Assembly: GCF_012726175.1 (NCBI RefSeq)
Contig: NZ_JAASAD010000014.1
Coordinates: 1 to 64,000, forward strand
DNA: 64,000 nt
Source of the DNA: Micromonospora sp. HNM0581
GTDB lineage: Bacteria > Actinomycetota > Actinomycetes > Mycobacteriales > Micromonosporaceae
Direction: 5' to 3'
Part shown: in pieces, positions 15,370 through 24,422 of the stretch
How positions within the stretch are numbered: the stretch's first letter is position 1
How the letters are laid out: each line of letters begins with the position of its first letter
Notes under the pieces: model-generated
What the model was told of the DNA's origin: nothing
Databases searched by the model: none
Seen by the model: only the letters and a program-made list of their open reading frames with translations
Program-made: the position numbers and the translations under genes

Positions 15370-15402
15370 GTAACGAGCGTTACCGTAACGTACGCTACGG
15401 TA
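15370..15402. promoter_or_regulatory. Interlocked inverted repeats, predicted TetR operator
   Basis: Three overlapping dyads: GTAACG-AG-CGTTAC (15370-15383), CGTTAC-C-GTAACG (15378-15390, perfect), and TACCGTA-8 nt-TACGGTA (15381-15387 with 15396-15402, perfect). They fill the gap between the GNAT start and the tetR ribosome binding site. Confidence 0.65.
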
Positions 15403-15430
15403 CGGGTCGTCGACCAGGGAAGGGACCCAC

Positions 15431-16021
15431 ATGGCCAGACGACGTGACCTCGCCGACCAGCAGCAACGCCTGTCGGCTGCCACCTGGTCGGTCCTTGCCG
15501 AACGTGGCCTGCCCGGGCTGACCCTGCGTGCCGTCGCCGAGCGGGCCGGCTGCACCACCGGGATGGTGCTGCACACCTTCGCCGACAAGCAGGCACTGCT
15601 CGTACACGCCCGCGAGCTGCTGCACCGGCGCACCGGCAGGCGCGCCGACGCCGCCCAGGCCACGGCCGCCGACCCAGTGGAAGCGCTGCGGGCAGTGCTG
15701 CTCCAGGCCGCCTCTCCCACCGAGGAGAAGCGGGAGGAAGCCCGGGTCTGGGTCGGCTTTCTCGCCGCCGCGCTCGCCGACCCGGTGCTGGCCGACCTGC
15801 ACCGCGACTACAACCGCAGATTCGTCACCCGGGTCCGTGAGCTGGTCCGCGCCGCCCGGCCCGACTGGCGTCCGGTCCAGGTCACCGACACGGCCACCAG
15901 TCTGGTGGCCGTGGTCGAAGGGCTCAACGCCCTCGCCTGCCTGGACCCGGAAACCTACGACGAGCGAACCCAGCAGACCGCACTCGACGCCACACTCGCC
16001 CGGCTACGGGCCGAACCCTGA
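15431..16021 (+). CDS. TetR/AcrR family transcriptional regulator
   Basis: 196 residues. The N-terminal HTH lies at about 27-50 (GLTLRAVAERAGCTTGMVLH-F), followed by a helical ligand-binding domain with a TetR_C-type end (VVEGLNALACLDPETY). The ATG has GGGAAGGGA 5-6 nt upstream. Divergent from the GNAT gene with clear palindromes in between, so autoregulation and control of the acetyltransferase are expected. Ligand unknown. Confidence 0.92.
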   Translation: MARRRDLADQQQRLSAATWSVLAERGLPGLTLRAVAERAGCTTGMVLHTFADKQALLVHARELLHRRTGRRADAAQATAADPVEALRAVLLQAASPTEEKREEARVWVGFLAAALADPVLADLHRDYNRRFVTRVRELVRAARPDWRPVQVTDTATSLVAVVEGLNALACLDPETYDERTQQTALDATLARLRAEP

Positions 16022-16073
16022 CCAGGAGGCGGACCGGCAGGGACACCCACCCACAATTCATGATCGAGCAGCG

Positions 16074-16111
16074 CTGACGGGGGCGGGCTGCGCGCTAGCG
16101 TGGGCGAGGTG
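16074..16111 (+). promoter_or_regulatory. Leaderless promoter of the ATPase/VWA operon
   Basis: CTGACG (16074-16079), 16 bp, TAGCGT (16096-16101), 7 nt, GTG 16109. It supports GTG 16109 over the earlier in-frame GTG at 16100, which falls within the -10 element. Confidence 0.55.
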
Positions 16112-17605
16112 AGTGAGTCTTCGCCTGTTCCGCCGCTCCCACCGGCCGACCTGCCCGTCACGCTCGGCGCGCTACGCGCCGCCGGGCACCGGCACCGCAC
16201 CGTCAAGCAGGAGCTACGCGACAACCTGCGGGCCAGGATGCGTACCGGCGCGCCCCGGTTCCCCGGCATCGTCGGGTACGACGACACGGTGCTGCCAGAG
16301 GTGGAGCGGGCGCTGCTCGCCGGGCACGACATGGTGCTGCTCGGCGAGCGGGGCCAGGGCAAGACCCGGCTCATCCGGGCACTGGCCACGCTGCTTGACG
16401 AGTGGACGCCGGTGATCGTCGGATCGGTGCTCAACGAGCACCCGCTACACCCGGTCACCCCGGCGTCGCGGACGCTCGTCGCCGAGGCCGGCGACGACCT
16501 GCCGGTGGGCTGGCTGCACCGCTCGATGCGGTACGGGGAGAAGTTGGCCACCCCGGACACCAGCGTGGGTGACCTGATCGGCGACGTGGACCCGGTGCGG
16601 CTGGCCCAGGGACGTACGCTCGGTGACCCCGAGACGATCCACTTCGGGTTGGTGCCGCGGACGAACCGGGGCATCTTCGCGGTGAACGAGCTTCCCGACC
16701 TGGCCGAGCGGATTCAGGTGGCGCTGCTCAACGTGCTCGAGGAGCGGGACATCCAGGTACGCGGCCACCAGCTGCGACTGCCGTTGGACCTGCTGCTGGT
16801 AGCCAGCGCCAACCCGGAGGACTACACGAACCGGGGCCGGATCATCACCCCGCTCAAGGATCGTTTCGGTGCGGAGATCCGTACCCACTATCCGACCGAC
16901 CTGGAGCTGGAACTGGCCCTGATCCAGCAGGAGGCCGACCTGGTCGCCGAGGTGCCGGAACATGTGCTGGAGGTGCTGGCCCGGTTCGCCCGGGCGGTAC
17001 GCGAGTCGCCGTCGGTGGACCCACGCTCCGGTGTCTCCGCCCGCTTCGCCATCGCCGCCACCGAGACCGTCGCCGCTGCCGCGCTGCGCCGGACGTGTCT
17101 GCTCGGCGCCGACTCGGACGAGGTGTCGGGCAACGACCCCTCCGCCACCGCAGGCGTCAGCGAGGTGCCCTGCCTGTCACCTGAGGCGGTGGCGCGGGTG
17201 GGGGATGCGGTGTCGGTGACGTCGACGCTGCGCGGCAAGGTGGAGTTCGAGAGCGGCGAGGAGGGTCGGGAGACCGAACTTCTGGGCCACCTGCTGCGTA
17301 CCGCGACCGCGGAGACGTTCCGCGCCCGGCTGGCCGGGCTGGACCTGTCCGGTTTCACCGCACTGGTCGAGGAGGGGCAGGCGGTCGAGACCGGCGAGCT
17401 GGTGTCGGCGGCTGACCTGCTGCGCCAGGTGGGCACGGTGCCAGGGCTGGCCAAGGTGCTCGACCGGCTCGGTTTCGGCGACGCTCCGAGCGCCGGGCAG
17501 GCCGCGGCGGCAGTCGAGTTCGTGCTGGAAGGGCTGTACCTCAGCCGCCGGCTCGGCAAGGACGTCACCGATGCCGGGCGGACCCGTTACGGCGGCCGGG
17601 ACTGA
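16109..17605 (+). CDS. MoxR/BchI-like AAA+ ATPase (magnesium chelatase-like subunit)
   Basis: 498 residues. Walker A is LGERGQGKTRLIR (about 76-88), Walker B FAVNELPDL, sensor 1 in LLLVASANPEDYTNRGRI, and an arginine-finger-like TPLKDRFGAEIRTHYP. This is the BchI/MoxR helix-2-insert group, but without pigment genes nearby. Such ATPases act with VWA proteins as chaperones that insert metals or remodel complexes. The partner VWA gene starts 1 bp after the stop. The target is unknown; calling it magnesium chelatase in the metabolic sense would be wrong without chlorophyll or cobalamin genes. Confidence 0.88.
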   Translation: MSESSPVPPLPPADLPVTLGALRAAGHRHRTVKQELRDNLRARMRTGAPRFPGIVGYDDTVLPEVERALLAGHDMVLLGERGQGKTRLIRALATLLDEWTPVIVGSVLNEHPLHPVTPASRTLVAEAGDDLPVGWLHRSMRYGEKLATPDTSVGDLIGDVDPVRLAQGRTLGDPETIHFGLVPRTNRGIFAVNELPDLAERIQVALLNVLEERDIQVRGHQLRLPLDLLLVASANPEDYTNRGRIITPLKDRFGAEIRTHYPTDLELELALIQQEADLVAEVPEHVLEVLARFARAVRESPSVDPRSGVSARFAIAATETVAAAALRRTCLLGADSDEVSGNDPSATAGVSEVPCLSPEAVARVGDAVSVTSTLRGKVEFESGEEGRETELLGHLLRTATAETFRARLAGLDLSGFTALVEEGQAVETGELVSAADLLRQVGTVPGLAKVLDRLGFGDAPSAGQAAAAVEFVLEGLYLSRRLGKDVTDAGRTRYGGRD

Positions 17606-17606
17606 G

Positions 17607-19559
17607 ATGACCGGCAACCGGTTCCGGTACGGGCAGTGGCGCGGCGGCCCTGATCCGCTCGCCCCGCCGTACGACGTGCAGGGCGCAGTGGACCAGGTCG
17701 GCGCGGAGGTGCTGACCGGCGGTAGCCTCCGGGACGCGCTGCGGGATCTGCTGCGCCGGGGTCCACAGGGGCGTGGCGGGCTGGACGGGCTGACCGCCCG
17801 CGCCCGCCGGCTGCGCCGTGAGGCGTTGCGCCGGGGTGAGCTCGACGGAGTGGTGACCCGGGCACGGGCGCAGCTCGACCAGGCGTTGGCCGCCGAACGG
17901 GACGAGTTGGCCCGGCGTGGCGACGAGGCGGCCCGGTTCGCCGAGACGGTTCTCCACGACCTGCCCCGCTCGACCGCGCAGGCGGTGCGGGACCTGTCCG
18001 ACTACCGGTGGGCCAGCGACGAGGCCCGGCAGATCTACCAGCGGATCCTCGACGGGCTGCGCGACGACGTGCTCGGCCAGCGTTTCGCCGGGTTGCGCGA
18101 CTCGGCGCGGTTGGCCGGTGACCCGGCGGTGCAGGGACAGGTCGCCGACATGGTGCGGGACCTCAACGCTCTGCTGGCCCGGCACGCTCGCGCCGAGGAC
18201 ACCACCGACGCGTTCGCCGAGTTCATGCGGCGGCACGGCGACTTCTTCCCGGAACGTCCGCGCGACGTGGACGAGCTGATCGACATCCTGGCTCGACGAT
18301 CGGCGGCCGGGCAGCGGCTGCTGAACTCACTGTCGCAGCGGCAGCGGGAGGAACTTGCCGGACTGATGCGTGAGTCCCTCGGTGACCGGCTCGCCGGTGA
18401 GTTGACCACGTTGGAGGGGAATCTGCGGGCGTTGCGGCCCGACCTGCGCTGGGGGCGGGGCGAGCGGATGCAGGGCAGCCGCCCGTTGGGTTACGGCGAG
18501 GCGACCGGTGCGCTCGACGAAATCGCCGAACTGGACGACCTGCTCGATCAGTTGGGCCAGGCGCATCCGGGGGCGACCCTGGACGACATCGACGTCGACG
18601 CGGTGGCCCGGACACTGGGCCGGGACGCGGCCGACGACGTACGCCGGCTGCGGGAGCTGGAGCGGGAGCTGCGCCGGCAGGGTTGGGTGACCCGCGATGC
18701 CGACGGTCTGACCCTGAGTCCGAAAGCGCTGCGCCGTCTCGGTGGCACCGCGCTGCGACAGGTCTTCGCCGAGCTGACCGCCGGCCCCCGCGGCCAGCAC
18801 GACCTGCGTTCGGCCGGGGCGGCCGGAGAGGTGACGGGGGCGTCGCGTCCCTGGGAGTACGGTGACGAGCAGCCACTGGACGTGGTGCGGACGCTGACCC
18901 GGGCGGTCCGTCGAGCGGGTCCGGGAGTGCCTGTCCAACTGGCCGTCGAGGACTTCGAGGTCGTCGAGACCGAGCGGCGGGCGTCAGCGGCGGTGGCGCT
19001 CTGCGTCGACCTGTCGTACTCGATGATCTCGCAGGGGCGGTGGGGGCCGATGAAGCAGACCGGGCTGGCCCTGGCCCATCTGATGGCGACCCGGTTTCCG
19101 CAGGACGCTTTGCAGATCATCGGGTTCGGCCGGCGGGCCGAGACGCTTACCCAGCAGGAACTGGCCGCCGTCGAGCCGGACATGACGCAGGGGACCAACC
19201 TGCAGCACGCGTTGCGGCTGGCTGGCCGGCACCTGCGACGCCATCCGGAGGCGGAGCCGGTGGTGCTTGTGGTCACCGACGGGGAACCGACCGCCCACCT
19301 GGACCCGGACGACGGAGAGGCGCTGTTCGCCTGGCCGTCGTCGCCGGAGACGATCGAGGCGACGGTTCGGGAGGTGGACCGGCTCGGCCGGATCGGGGCC
19401 ACGCTGAACGTCTTCATGCTCGGCGACGATCCCGGCCTGCGACGCTTCGTCGACGCGGTGGCCCGACGCAGCGGCGGTCGGGTGTTCACCCCGGACGCCG
19501 ACGATCTCGGCGAGTACGTCGTCAGCGACTATCTACGTGCCCGCCGGGGCCGCCGCTAG
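17607..19559 (+). CDS. VWA domain protein, partner of the MoxR-like ATPase
   Basis: 650 residues. The N-terminal 430 residues are charged and helical (many Arg, Asp, Leu) with no named domain. The C-terminal VWA domain (about 460-650) has a MIDAS metal site: CVDLSYSM (D-x-S-x-S), a Thr in QGTNLQHAL and Asp in VVTDGEPTA. It lies directly after the ATPase with a 1-bp gap, clearly one operon. By analogy with BchD/CoxE/ViaA it should act as adaptor to deliver substrates to the ATPase ring. Cytoplasmic; no signal peptide. Confidence 0.88.
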   Translation: MTGNRFRYGQWRGGPDPLAPPYDVQGAVDQVGAEVLTGGSLRDALRDLLRRGPQGRGGLDGLTARARRLRREALRRGELDGVVTRARAQLDQALAAERDELARRGDEAARFAETVLHDLPRSTAQAVRDLSDYRWASDEARQIYQRILDGLRDDVLGQRFAGLRDSARLAGDPAVQGQVADMVRDLNALLARHARAEDTTDAFAEFMRRHGDFFPERPRDVDELIDILARRSAAGQRLLNSLSQRQREELAGLMRESLGDRLAGELTTLEGNLRALRPDLRWGRGERMQGSRPLGYGEATGALDEIAELDDLLDQLGQAHPGATLDDIDVDAVARTLGRDAADDVRRLRELERELRRQGWVTRDADGLTLSPKALRRLGGTALRQVFAELTAGPRGQHDLRSAGAAGEVTGASRPWEYGDEQPLDVVRTLTRAVRRAGPGVPVQLAVEDFEVVETERRASAAVALCVDLSYSMISQGRWGPMKQTGLALAHLMATRFPQDALQIIGFGRRAETLTQQELAAVEPDMTQGTNLQHALRLAGRHLRRHPEAEPVVLVVTDGEPTAHLDPDDGEALFAWPSSPETIEATVREVDRLGRIGATLNVFMLGDDPGLRRFVDAVARRSGGRVFTPDADDLGEYVVSDYLRARRGRR

Positions 19560-19645
19560 ACCCGGCCGCGGTACGGGGCAGGTCGGCCGGTGAAGGTGGC
19601 TCGAAGCTGTGTGCTTCGTCGCGACATGAGCCCCCGAGCATGCGG

Positions 19646-20344
19646 CTACTGGAGGGTCCAGCGCTGGGCCGGGTTACCGTCGCAGGTCGTCTGGACGATG
19701 TCGGTGCCGGCAGTCGCGCCACCGTCGCGGGCCTGGGCGCACTTGCCGCTGTGCACGGCCACCAGGACGGTCGCGCCGTCGTCGACCCGGCGCAGCTGCC
19801 ACTGCTGGTTGCTCTCGCCGTGGCAGCCGAACTGCTGCAACCGGGCGCCGTCGTCACCGCTGCGGCCCTCCACGTCGAGGCACTGGTTGTAGGCGGCGTT
19901 GGTGAGCGTCACCGTCTGCGGCCCGAAGGCGTTCACCACCCACTGCTGCTCCGGCCCGCCCCCGCACTCGGTCAGCTTGGCGGCGGCCTTCTCACCATCA
20001 CCGTCGAGGCCGAGGCAGAGACCGGATCCGACCCCCCGCAACACCTTCGGCCGGGCGGGCACGTCCGGATCCTCGCGGGGACTCGGGGTGGGTGACGGCT
20101 CGGAACTACTCGGGCTGGGCTCCGGCTCGTTCCCGGTCGGGCTGGCCTGCACGGTGCTCGGGCTGGGCGCGACCGCCGTCGTGGCCGGGCCCGGCTCACC
20201 GCCGCCGAGCACGCCGGTGGCGAACAGCACCCCCAGCAGTACGCCGACCAGCCCGACCGCCATCGCCCCGACCAGGAGGGGATCGCGGAACGGTCCGGTT
20301 CGGCGGGTGCCGTAGACCCCGCCTGATCCATCGGTGTGCGACAT
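19646..20344 (-). CDS. Membrane-anchored ricin-type (RICIN) lectin domain protein
   Basis: 232 residues from ATG 20344 (AGGA 7 nt upstream). A short cytoplasmic tail, one TM helix (about 25-47: LLVGAMAVGLVGVLLGVLFA), a Pro/Ser/Thr-rich linker (about 55-95) and a C-terminal ricin B-type trefoil (about 98-232) with two QxW-type repeats (GPEQQWVV, SNQQWQLR) and a third PAQRWTLQ. Probably type II membrane topology with an extracellular carbohydrate-binding domain. No catalytic domain is attached. It is divergent from the tmsA-like gene. Confidence 0.8.
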   Translation of the reverse strand: MSHTDGSGGVYGTRRTGPFRDPLLVGAMAVGLVGVLLGVLFATGVLGGGEPGPATTAVAPSPSTVQASPTGNEPEPSPSSSEPSPTPSPREDPDVPARPKVLRGVGSGLCLGLDGDGEKAAAKLTECGGGPEQQWVVNAFGPQTVTLTNAAYNQCLDVEGRSGDDGARLQQFGCHGESNQQWQLRRVDDGATVLVAVHSGKCAQARDGGATAGTDIVQTTCDGNPAQRWTLQ

Positions 20345-20454
20345 GCCGGCATCCTGTCCCACGGTGCCCCGCGCCGACCACTCGCCCCCGGCGGCAACCA
20401 GCTTCGAATGCGAAACACCTGTGCTGGAGGTCCCGTAAGCCAGGTGTGCGCGCG

Positions 20455-20469
20455 TAGAGTGATCCCATG
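20455..20469 (+). promoter_or_regulatory. Leaderless promoter of the tmsA-like gene
   Basis: TAGAGT (20455-20460), 6 nt, ATG 20467. No ribosome binding site precedes the ATG. Confidence 0.5.
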
Positions 20470-21846
20470 CACGCCCTGCGTGATCATGATCTGGCGGTGG
20501 CGCAACTGCGACGGTCGTACGCGGCGGTGCCGCGCGGCCAGCCGGTGCGGTTGGCCAAACGCACCTCCAACCTGTTCCGCCCGCGCAGCGCCGCCGCCTC
20601 CGGACTGGACGTCAGCGGTCTGGGCGGCGTGATCGGTGTCGACCCGGTCGCCCGCACCGCCGACGTGCAGGGCATGTGTACCTACGAACGGCTGGTCGCC
20701 GCGACCCTGCCCCACGGACTGATGCCGCTGGTGGTGCCGCAGCTACGCACCATCACCCTGGGCGGGGCGGTGACCGGGCTGGGCATCGAGTCGACCTCGT
20801 TCCGGAACGGCCTGCCACACGAGTCGGTGACCGAACTGGACGTGCTCACCGGCGCCGGTGAGGTGGTCACCGCCCGCCCCGACGGCCCACACGCGGAGTT
20901 GTACGCGGCGTTCCCCAACTCACTCGGCAGCCTCGGGTACGCCACCCGGCTGCGGATCGAGCTGCAACCGGTCCGCCGGTACGTCGCCCTACGCAACCTG
21001 CGCTTCACCGACCTGACGGCGTTGACCGAGGCGATCAGCGAGATCTCCGCGACCCGCCGCTGGGCTGGTGAGCGCGTCGACGCGATGGACGGGGTGATGT
21101 TCAGTCCAGGTGAGGCGTACCTCGTCCTGGGTGGCTTCGCCGACGACGTGCCAGTGGCATCCGACTACACCGGCCAGAGGATCTACTACCGTTCGCTACG
21201 CCAGCGTCCGCACGACGCACTCACCGCCCACGACTATCTGTGGCGATGGGACACCGACTGGTTCTGGTGCTCGGCGGCGTTCGGTGCGCAGCATCCGGTG
21301 GTGCGGCGGTTGTGGCCGGCGCGGTGGCGGCGCAGCGACGTCTATCACCGTATCGTGCGCCTGGAGCACCGGCACCGGGTTGCCGCACGGGTCGACAGGT
21401 GGCGCGGCCAGCCGGCCCGGGAACGGGTCGTGCAGGACGTGGAGATCCCGCTGGCGGGTGCCGCCGAGTTCCTGCACTGGTTCGCCACCCGGGTCGGGAT
21501 GACGCCGGTGTGGCTGTGTCCCCTGCGCCTACGCGAGCCGGCGGGCCAGGGATCGGCCCGCTCCTGGCCGCTGTATCCGCTCCGGCCGGGGCAGGACTAC
21601 GTCAACATAGGTTTCTGGGGGAGCGTTCCGATCGCCGACGGTGCCGCCGACGGTGACGTCAACCGGGTGATCGAGCGCGCGGTGTCGGAGGCGGGCGGGC
21701 ACAAGTCGCTCTACTCCGACGCGTACTACGACCGGGATTCGTTCGACCGGCTCTACGGCGGCGGGACGTGGCGCGCCGTGCGGGACCGGTACGACCCGGA
21801 GCATCGGCTGACCGGACTGTACGAGAAGGCGGTAGCGCGAGCATGA
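20467..21846 (+). CDS. FAD-binding oxidoreductase, TmsA-like (10-methylene fatty acyl reductase)
   Basis: 459 residues. It has the PCMH-type FAD domain without a covalent-flavin His: VDPVARTADVQGMCTYERL, then LRTITLGGAVTGLGIESTSF and HESVTELDVLTGAGEVVTA. It resembles DHCR24/DprE1-like oxidoreductases. The next gene, overlapping by 4 nt (ATGA), is a cyclopropane-synthase-type methyltransferase. This pair in actinobacteria (TmsA/TmsB, BfaA/BfaB) makes 10-methyl branched acids such as tuberculostearate: the methyltransferase forms a 10-methylene acyl chain and the flavoprotein reduces it with NADPH. The assignment rests on gene pairing plus family; no third gene (tmsC) is seen. Confidence 0.78.
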   Translation: MHALRDHDLAVAQLRRSYAAVPRGQPVRLAKRTSNLFRPRSAAASGLDVSGLGGVIGVDPVARTADVQGMCTYERLVAATLPHGLMPLVVPQLRTITLGGAVTGLGIESTSFRNGLPHESVTELDVLTGAGEVVTARPDGPHAELYAAFPNSLGSLGYATRLRIELQPVRRYVALRNLRFTDLTALTEAISEISATRRWAGERVDAMDGVMFSPGEAYLVLGGFADDVPVASDYTGQRIYYRSLRQRPHDALTAHDYLWRWDTDWFWCSAAFGAQHPVVRRLWPARWRRSDVYHRIVRLEHRHRVAARVDRWRGQPARERVVQDVEIPLAGAAEFLHWFATRVGMTPVWLCPLRLREPAGQGSARSWPLYPLRPGQDYVNIGFWGSVPIADGAADGDVNRVIERAVSEAGGHKSLYSDAYYDRDSFDRLYGGGTWRAVRDRYDPEHRLTGLYEKAVARA

Positions 21847-23183
21847 GTCTCACCGACCGAAGTAGAGGAGCCGCAGGCGCTTCCGCCACACCACCCACCG
21901 GGGGTCGACGGCCCTGGTCGACCGTGGCGGACATCGTCCGGGCAGTGACCTCCGGCCCCCTGCCGGTACGCGTCACCGCGTACGACGGCAGCTCCGTCGG
22001 CCCGGCCGACGCCGGAATCACCCTGTCGATCCGCTCCGCGCGCGGGCTGTCGTATCTGCTCACCGCGCCGGGGGATCTGGGCATGGCCCGGGCCTACGTC
22101 AGCGGTGACCTGACCTTGGAGGGTGTGCATCCGGGCGACCCGTACGAGGCACTGCGGTTGCTCAGTGGGCTGCGGATGCGGCCTCCGGCGCTGGCCGACG
22201 GGCTGGCGCTGGCTCGTGAGCTGGGCTGGGAGCGGCTGCTGCCGCCGCCGGCTCCGCCGCAGGAGGCCCGGCCTCGCTGGAAACGGGTCATGGGTGGCTT
22301 GCGGCATTCGCGTACCCGCGACAACATCGCCGTCTCACACCACTACGACGTGTCGAACGCCTTCTACGAGCGGGTGCTCGGCCCGTCGATGACGTACACC
22401 TGCGCGGTGTACCGCAGCCCCGACGACACCTTGGAGCAGGCTCAGGCGAACAAGTACGACCTGGTCGCCGGCAAGCTCGCGCTGCGGCCGGGGATGCGGC
22501 TGCTGGACGTCGGCTGCGGCTGGGGCGGCATGGTCCGGCACGCGGCCCGGGAGTACGGCGTCAAGGCGCTCGGGGTGACGCTGTCGCGGGCACAGGCACA
22601 GTGGGCGCAGGCGGCGATCGAACGGGAGGGGTTGACCGGGTTGGCGCAGGTGCGACACCTGGACTACCGCGACGCGCCCCGTGAACAGTTCGACGCGGTC
22701 TCCTCGATCGGGTTGACCGAGCACATCGGAGTCCGCAACTATCCTGCCTACTTCGGGTGCCTGCGGAACCGGTTACGTCCGGGTGCCCGGCTGCTCAACC
22801 ACTGCATCACCCGGGCGGACAACCGGGCGCCGCACCGCTCCGGGGCGTTCATCGACCGCTACGTCTTCCCCGACGGTGAGCTGGCCGGCCCGGGGCGGGT
22901 GATAGGTGAGATCCACGATGCCGGTTTGGAGGTGCAGCACGAGGAGAATCTGCGGCAGCACTACGCGCTGACCCTCGCTGCCTGGTGCCGCAATCTGGTG
23001 GAGCACTGGGACTTCTGCGTCGGCGAGGTCGGTGCGGGTAGGGCCCGGGTGTGGGGGCTCTACATGGCCGGGTCGCGGCTGGCGTTCGAGCGCAACGGCA
23101 TCCAGTTGCATCAGGTGGTGGCGACGCGCAACGGCCCGGACGCGGTGAACGGCTACCCGCTGCGCCCGGACTGGCTGCCCTGA
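21843..23183 (+). CDS. SAM-dependent methyltransferase, TmsB-like (CFA synthase family)
   Basis: 446 residues. After a 140-residue N-terminal region comes HYDVSNAFYERVLGPSMTYT, then the SAM site LDVGCGWGGMVRHAAREYGV and SSIGLTEHIG with the catalytic region typical of cyclopropane fatty acid synthases. Substrate should be the double bond of a phospholipid-bound oleoyl or palmitoleoyl chain. The start ATG overlaps the TmsA-like stop, so they are coupled. With the reductase the expected product is a 10-methyl fatty acid that lowers membrane order; a plain cyclopropane synthase is the alternative. Confidence 0.85.
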   Translation: MSLTDRSRGAAGASATPPTGGRRPWSTVADIVRAVTSGPLPVRVTAYDGSSVGPADAGITLSIRSARGLSYLLTAPGDLGMARAYVSGDLTLEGVHPGDPYEALRLLSGLRMRPPALADGLALARELGWERLLPPPAPPQEARPRWKRVMGGLRHSRTRDNIAVSHHYDVSNAFYERVLGPSMTYTCAVYRSPDDTLEQAQANKYDLVAGKLALRPGMRLLDVGCGWGGMVRHAAREYGVKALGVTLSRAQAQWAQAAIEREGLTGLAQVRHLDYRDAPREQFDAVSSIGLTEHIGVRNYPAYFGCLRNRLRPGARLLNHCITRADNRAPHRSGAFIDRYVFPDGELAGPGRVIGEIHDAGLEVQHEENLRQHYALTLAAWCRNLVEHWDFCVGEVGAGRARVWGLYMAGSRLAFERNGIQLHQVVATRNGPDAVNGYPLRPDWLP

Positions 23184-23258
23184 CGGGGCCGCCGTAGGGC
23201 TGACCGGCCGGCGGCGTGCCGCCCGGGTGTGAAACGGGCCGGAATACGCGGGCACGGC

Positions 23259-23275
23259 TATCGTGGCCTGTCGTG
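23259..23275 (+). promoter_or_regulatory. Leaderless promoter of the RecB/Cas4-like nuclease gene
   Basis: TATCGT (23259-23264), 8 nt, GTG 23273 (followed directly by ATG 23276). No ribosome binding site; separates this unit from the tms-like pair. Confidence 0.45.
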
Positions 23276-24367
23276 ATGGACACCGAGCAGCGTCTGGCCG
23301 TGATTCGGGGTGGCGTGCCCCCGAAACGGCACAACGCGCGCACGATCGCGGCGTTGACCGGCAACCCGGGCTGCACCCGCCGGGCGGTCCTCGACGGTGC
23401 CGGGGTTGACAAGCCGGCACTCGCGGAGCGGGTCGGTTTCCCCGCCCGGTTCGGGCAGTCCCGCTTCGCCATCACCCGGGGCAACGTCTTCGAGGCGCAG
23501 GTGAAGGCCGACGGCGGGGCCGAGCTGCTGCGGCTGGTCGCCGAGCGGCTGGGCGTACCGGTGCCGGCGGCGGCCCGCTGGACGAACCTCGGCGGTGACG
23601 ACGACCCGGCGGCCCGGGCTCGACGTTCGGCGACCCTGCTCACCGAGGTACTGTCGCCCGCCGACGAACCGGCGGCCCTGTTCGACCATCCGATGCTCGG
23701 TCTGGTCGTCGCTGGGCAGCGGGTACACCTGGAACCTGACCTGGTCGCCGCCCGGCTGGGCGGCCGGTTCCATGTGGTCGAGGTCAAGTCGTTTCCGGTG
23801 ATCGACGGCCAGGCAGACCCGGCGAAGCTGGCCGCTGCTGCGGTGCAGTCCGCCGTCTACGTGCTCGCTCTGCGGGACCTGATGGCCGCCGGGGGACACG
23901 ACCCGCACCTGGTGTCGCACGAGGTGGTGCTGGTCTGCCCGCGGGACTTCAGCAACGCCCCGGTCGCACATCTGCTCGACGTCCGCCGGCAACTGCTCGT
24001 GGTACGCCGGCAGCTGGACCGGATGGACCGGCTCGACACGTTGCTGGCCGGTGTCCCAGACGGCTTCACTGCCGATCCCGCGGCCGATCCGGCGGCCCTG
24101 GCCGGATCACTGGCCCAGGTTCCCGCCCGATATGCCCCCGATTGTCTGGCCAGTTGTGAGCTGGCCTACTTCTGTCGGCAGGAGACGCGCGGACAGACCG
24201 GGGCGCTCGGCCGGCCGGTCCGTGAGGCTCTCGGCGGGATCGCCGAGGTCGCCGAGGTGCTGGCGTTCGCCGCCGGGGAGCCCGCCACCGACCCGGACCG
24301 GGCCGAGGCCGCCGCGTTGCTGCGGACCGCCGCCCGCCTGCGCGCCGACGCCCTCGCCACCGCATGA
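23273..24367 (+). CDS. RecB/Cas4/Dna2-like PD-(D/E)XK nuclease with predicted Fe-S cluster
   Basis: 364 residues from GTG 23273. Nuclease motifs: Asp156 in HLEPDLVAA, E170-V-K172 in VVEVKSF, and the RecB-family Q192-xxx-Y196 (VQSAVYVLAL). Four cysteines are placed as in Cas4, AddB and Dna2: Cys34 near the N-terminus (GNPGCTRR) and C291-x3-C295-x5-C301 near the C-terminus, which predicts a 4Fe-4S cluster clamping the nuclease fold. No helicase domain is fused and no CRISPR genes are nearby. The next gene follows after 55 bp and is an unknown protein. A UPF1/Dna2-like helicase is encoded 18 kb away. Role in DNA repair or defence is inference. Confidence 0.82.
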   Translation: MMDTEQRLAVIRGGVPPKRHNARTIAALTGNPGCTRRAVLDGAGVDKPALAERVGFPARFGQSRFAITRGNVFEAQVKADGGAELLRLVAERLGVPVPAAARWTNLGGDDDPAARARRSATLLTEVLSPADEPAALFDHPMLGLVVAGQRVHLEPDLVAARLGGRFHVVEVKSFPVIDGQADPAKLAAAAVQSAVYVLALRDLMAAGGHDPHLVSHEVVLVCPRDFSNAPVAHLLDVRRQLLVVRRQLDRMDRLDTLLAGVPDGFTADPAADPAALAGSLAQVPARYAPDCLASCELAYFCRQETRGQTGALGRPVREALGGIAEVAEVLAFAAGEPATDPDRAEAAALLRTAARLRADALATA

Positions 24368-24422
24368 GCAGCGGGCGGATCAGGCACCGTGCCGGGGGCC
24401 CCCGCCGCAGCGGGGTGCCGGC

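Noticed and set aside
16109..19559. Chlorophyll/bacteriochlorophyll magnesium chelatase
   Set aside because: The ATPase and VWA proteins resemble BchI/BchD in fold only; no BchH-type subunit or pigment genes are present.
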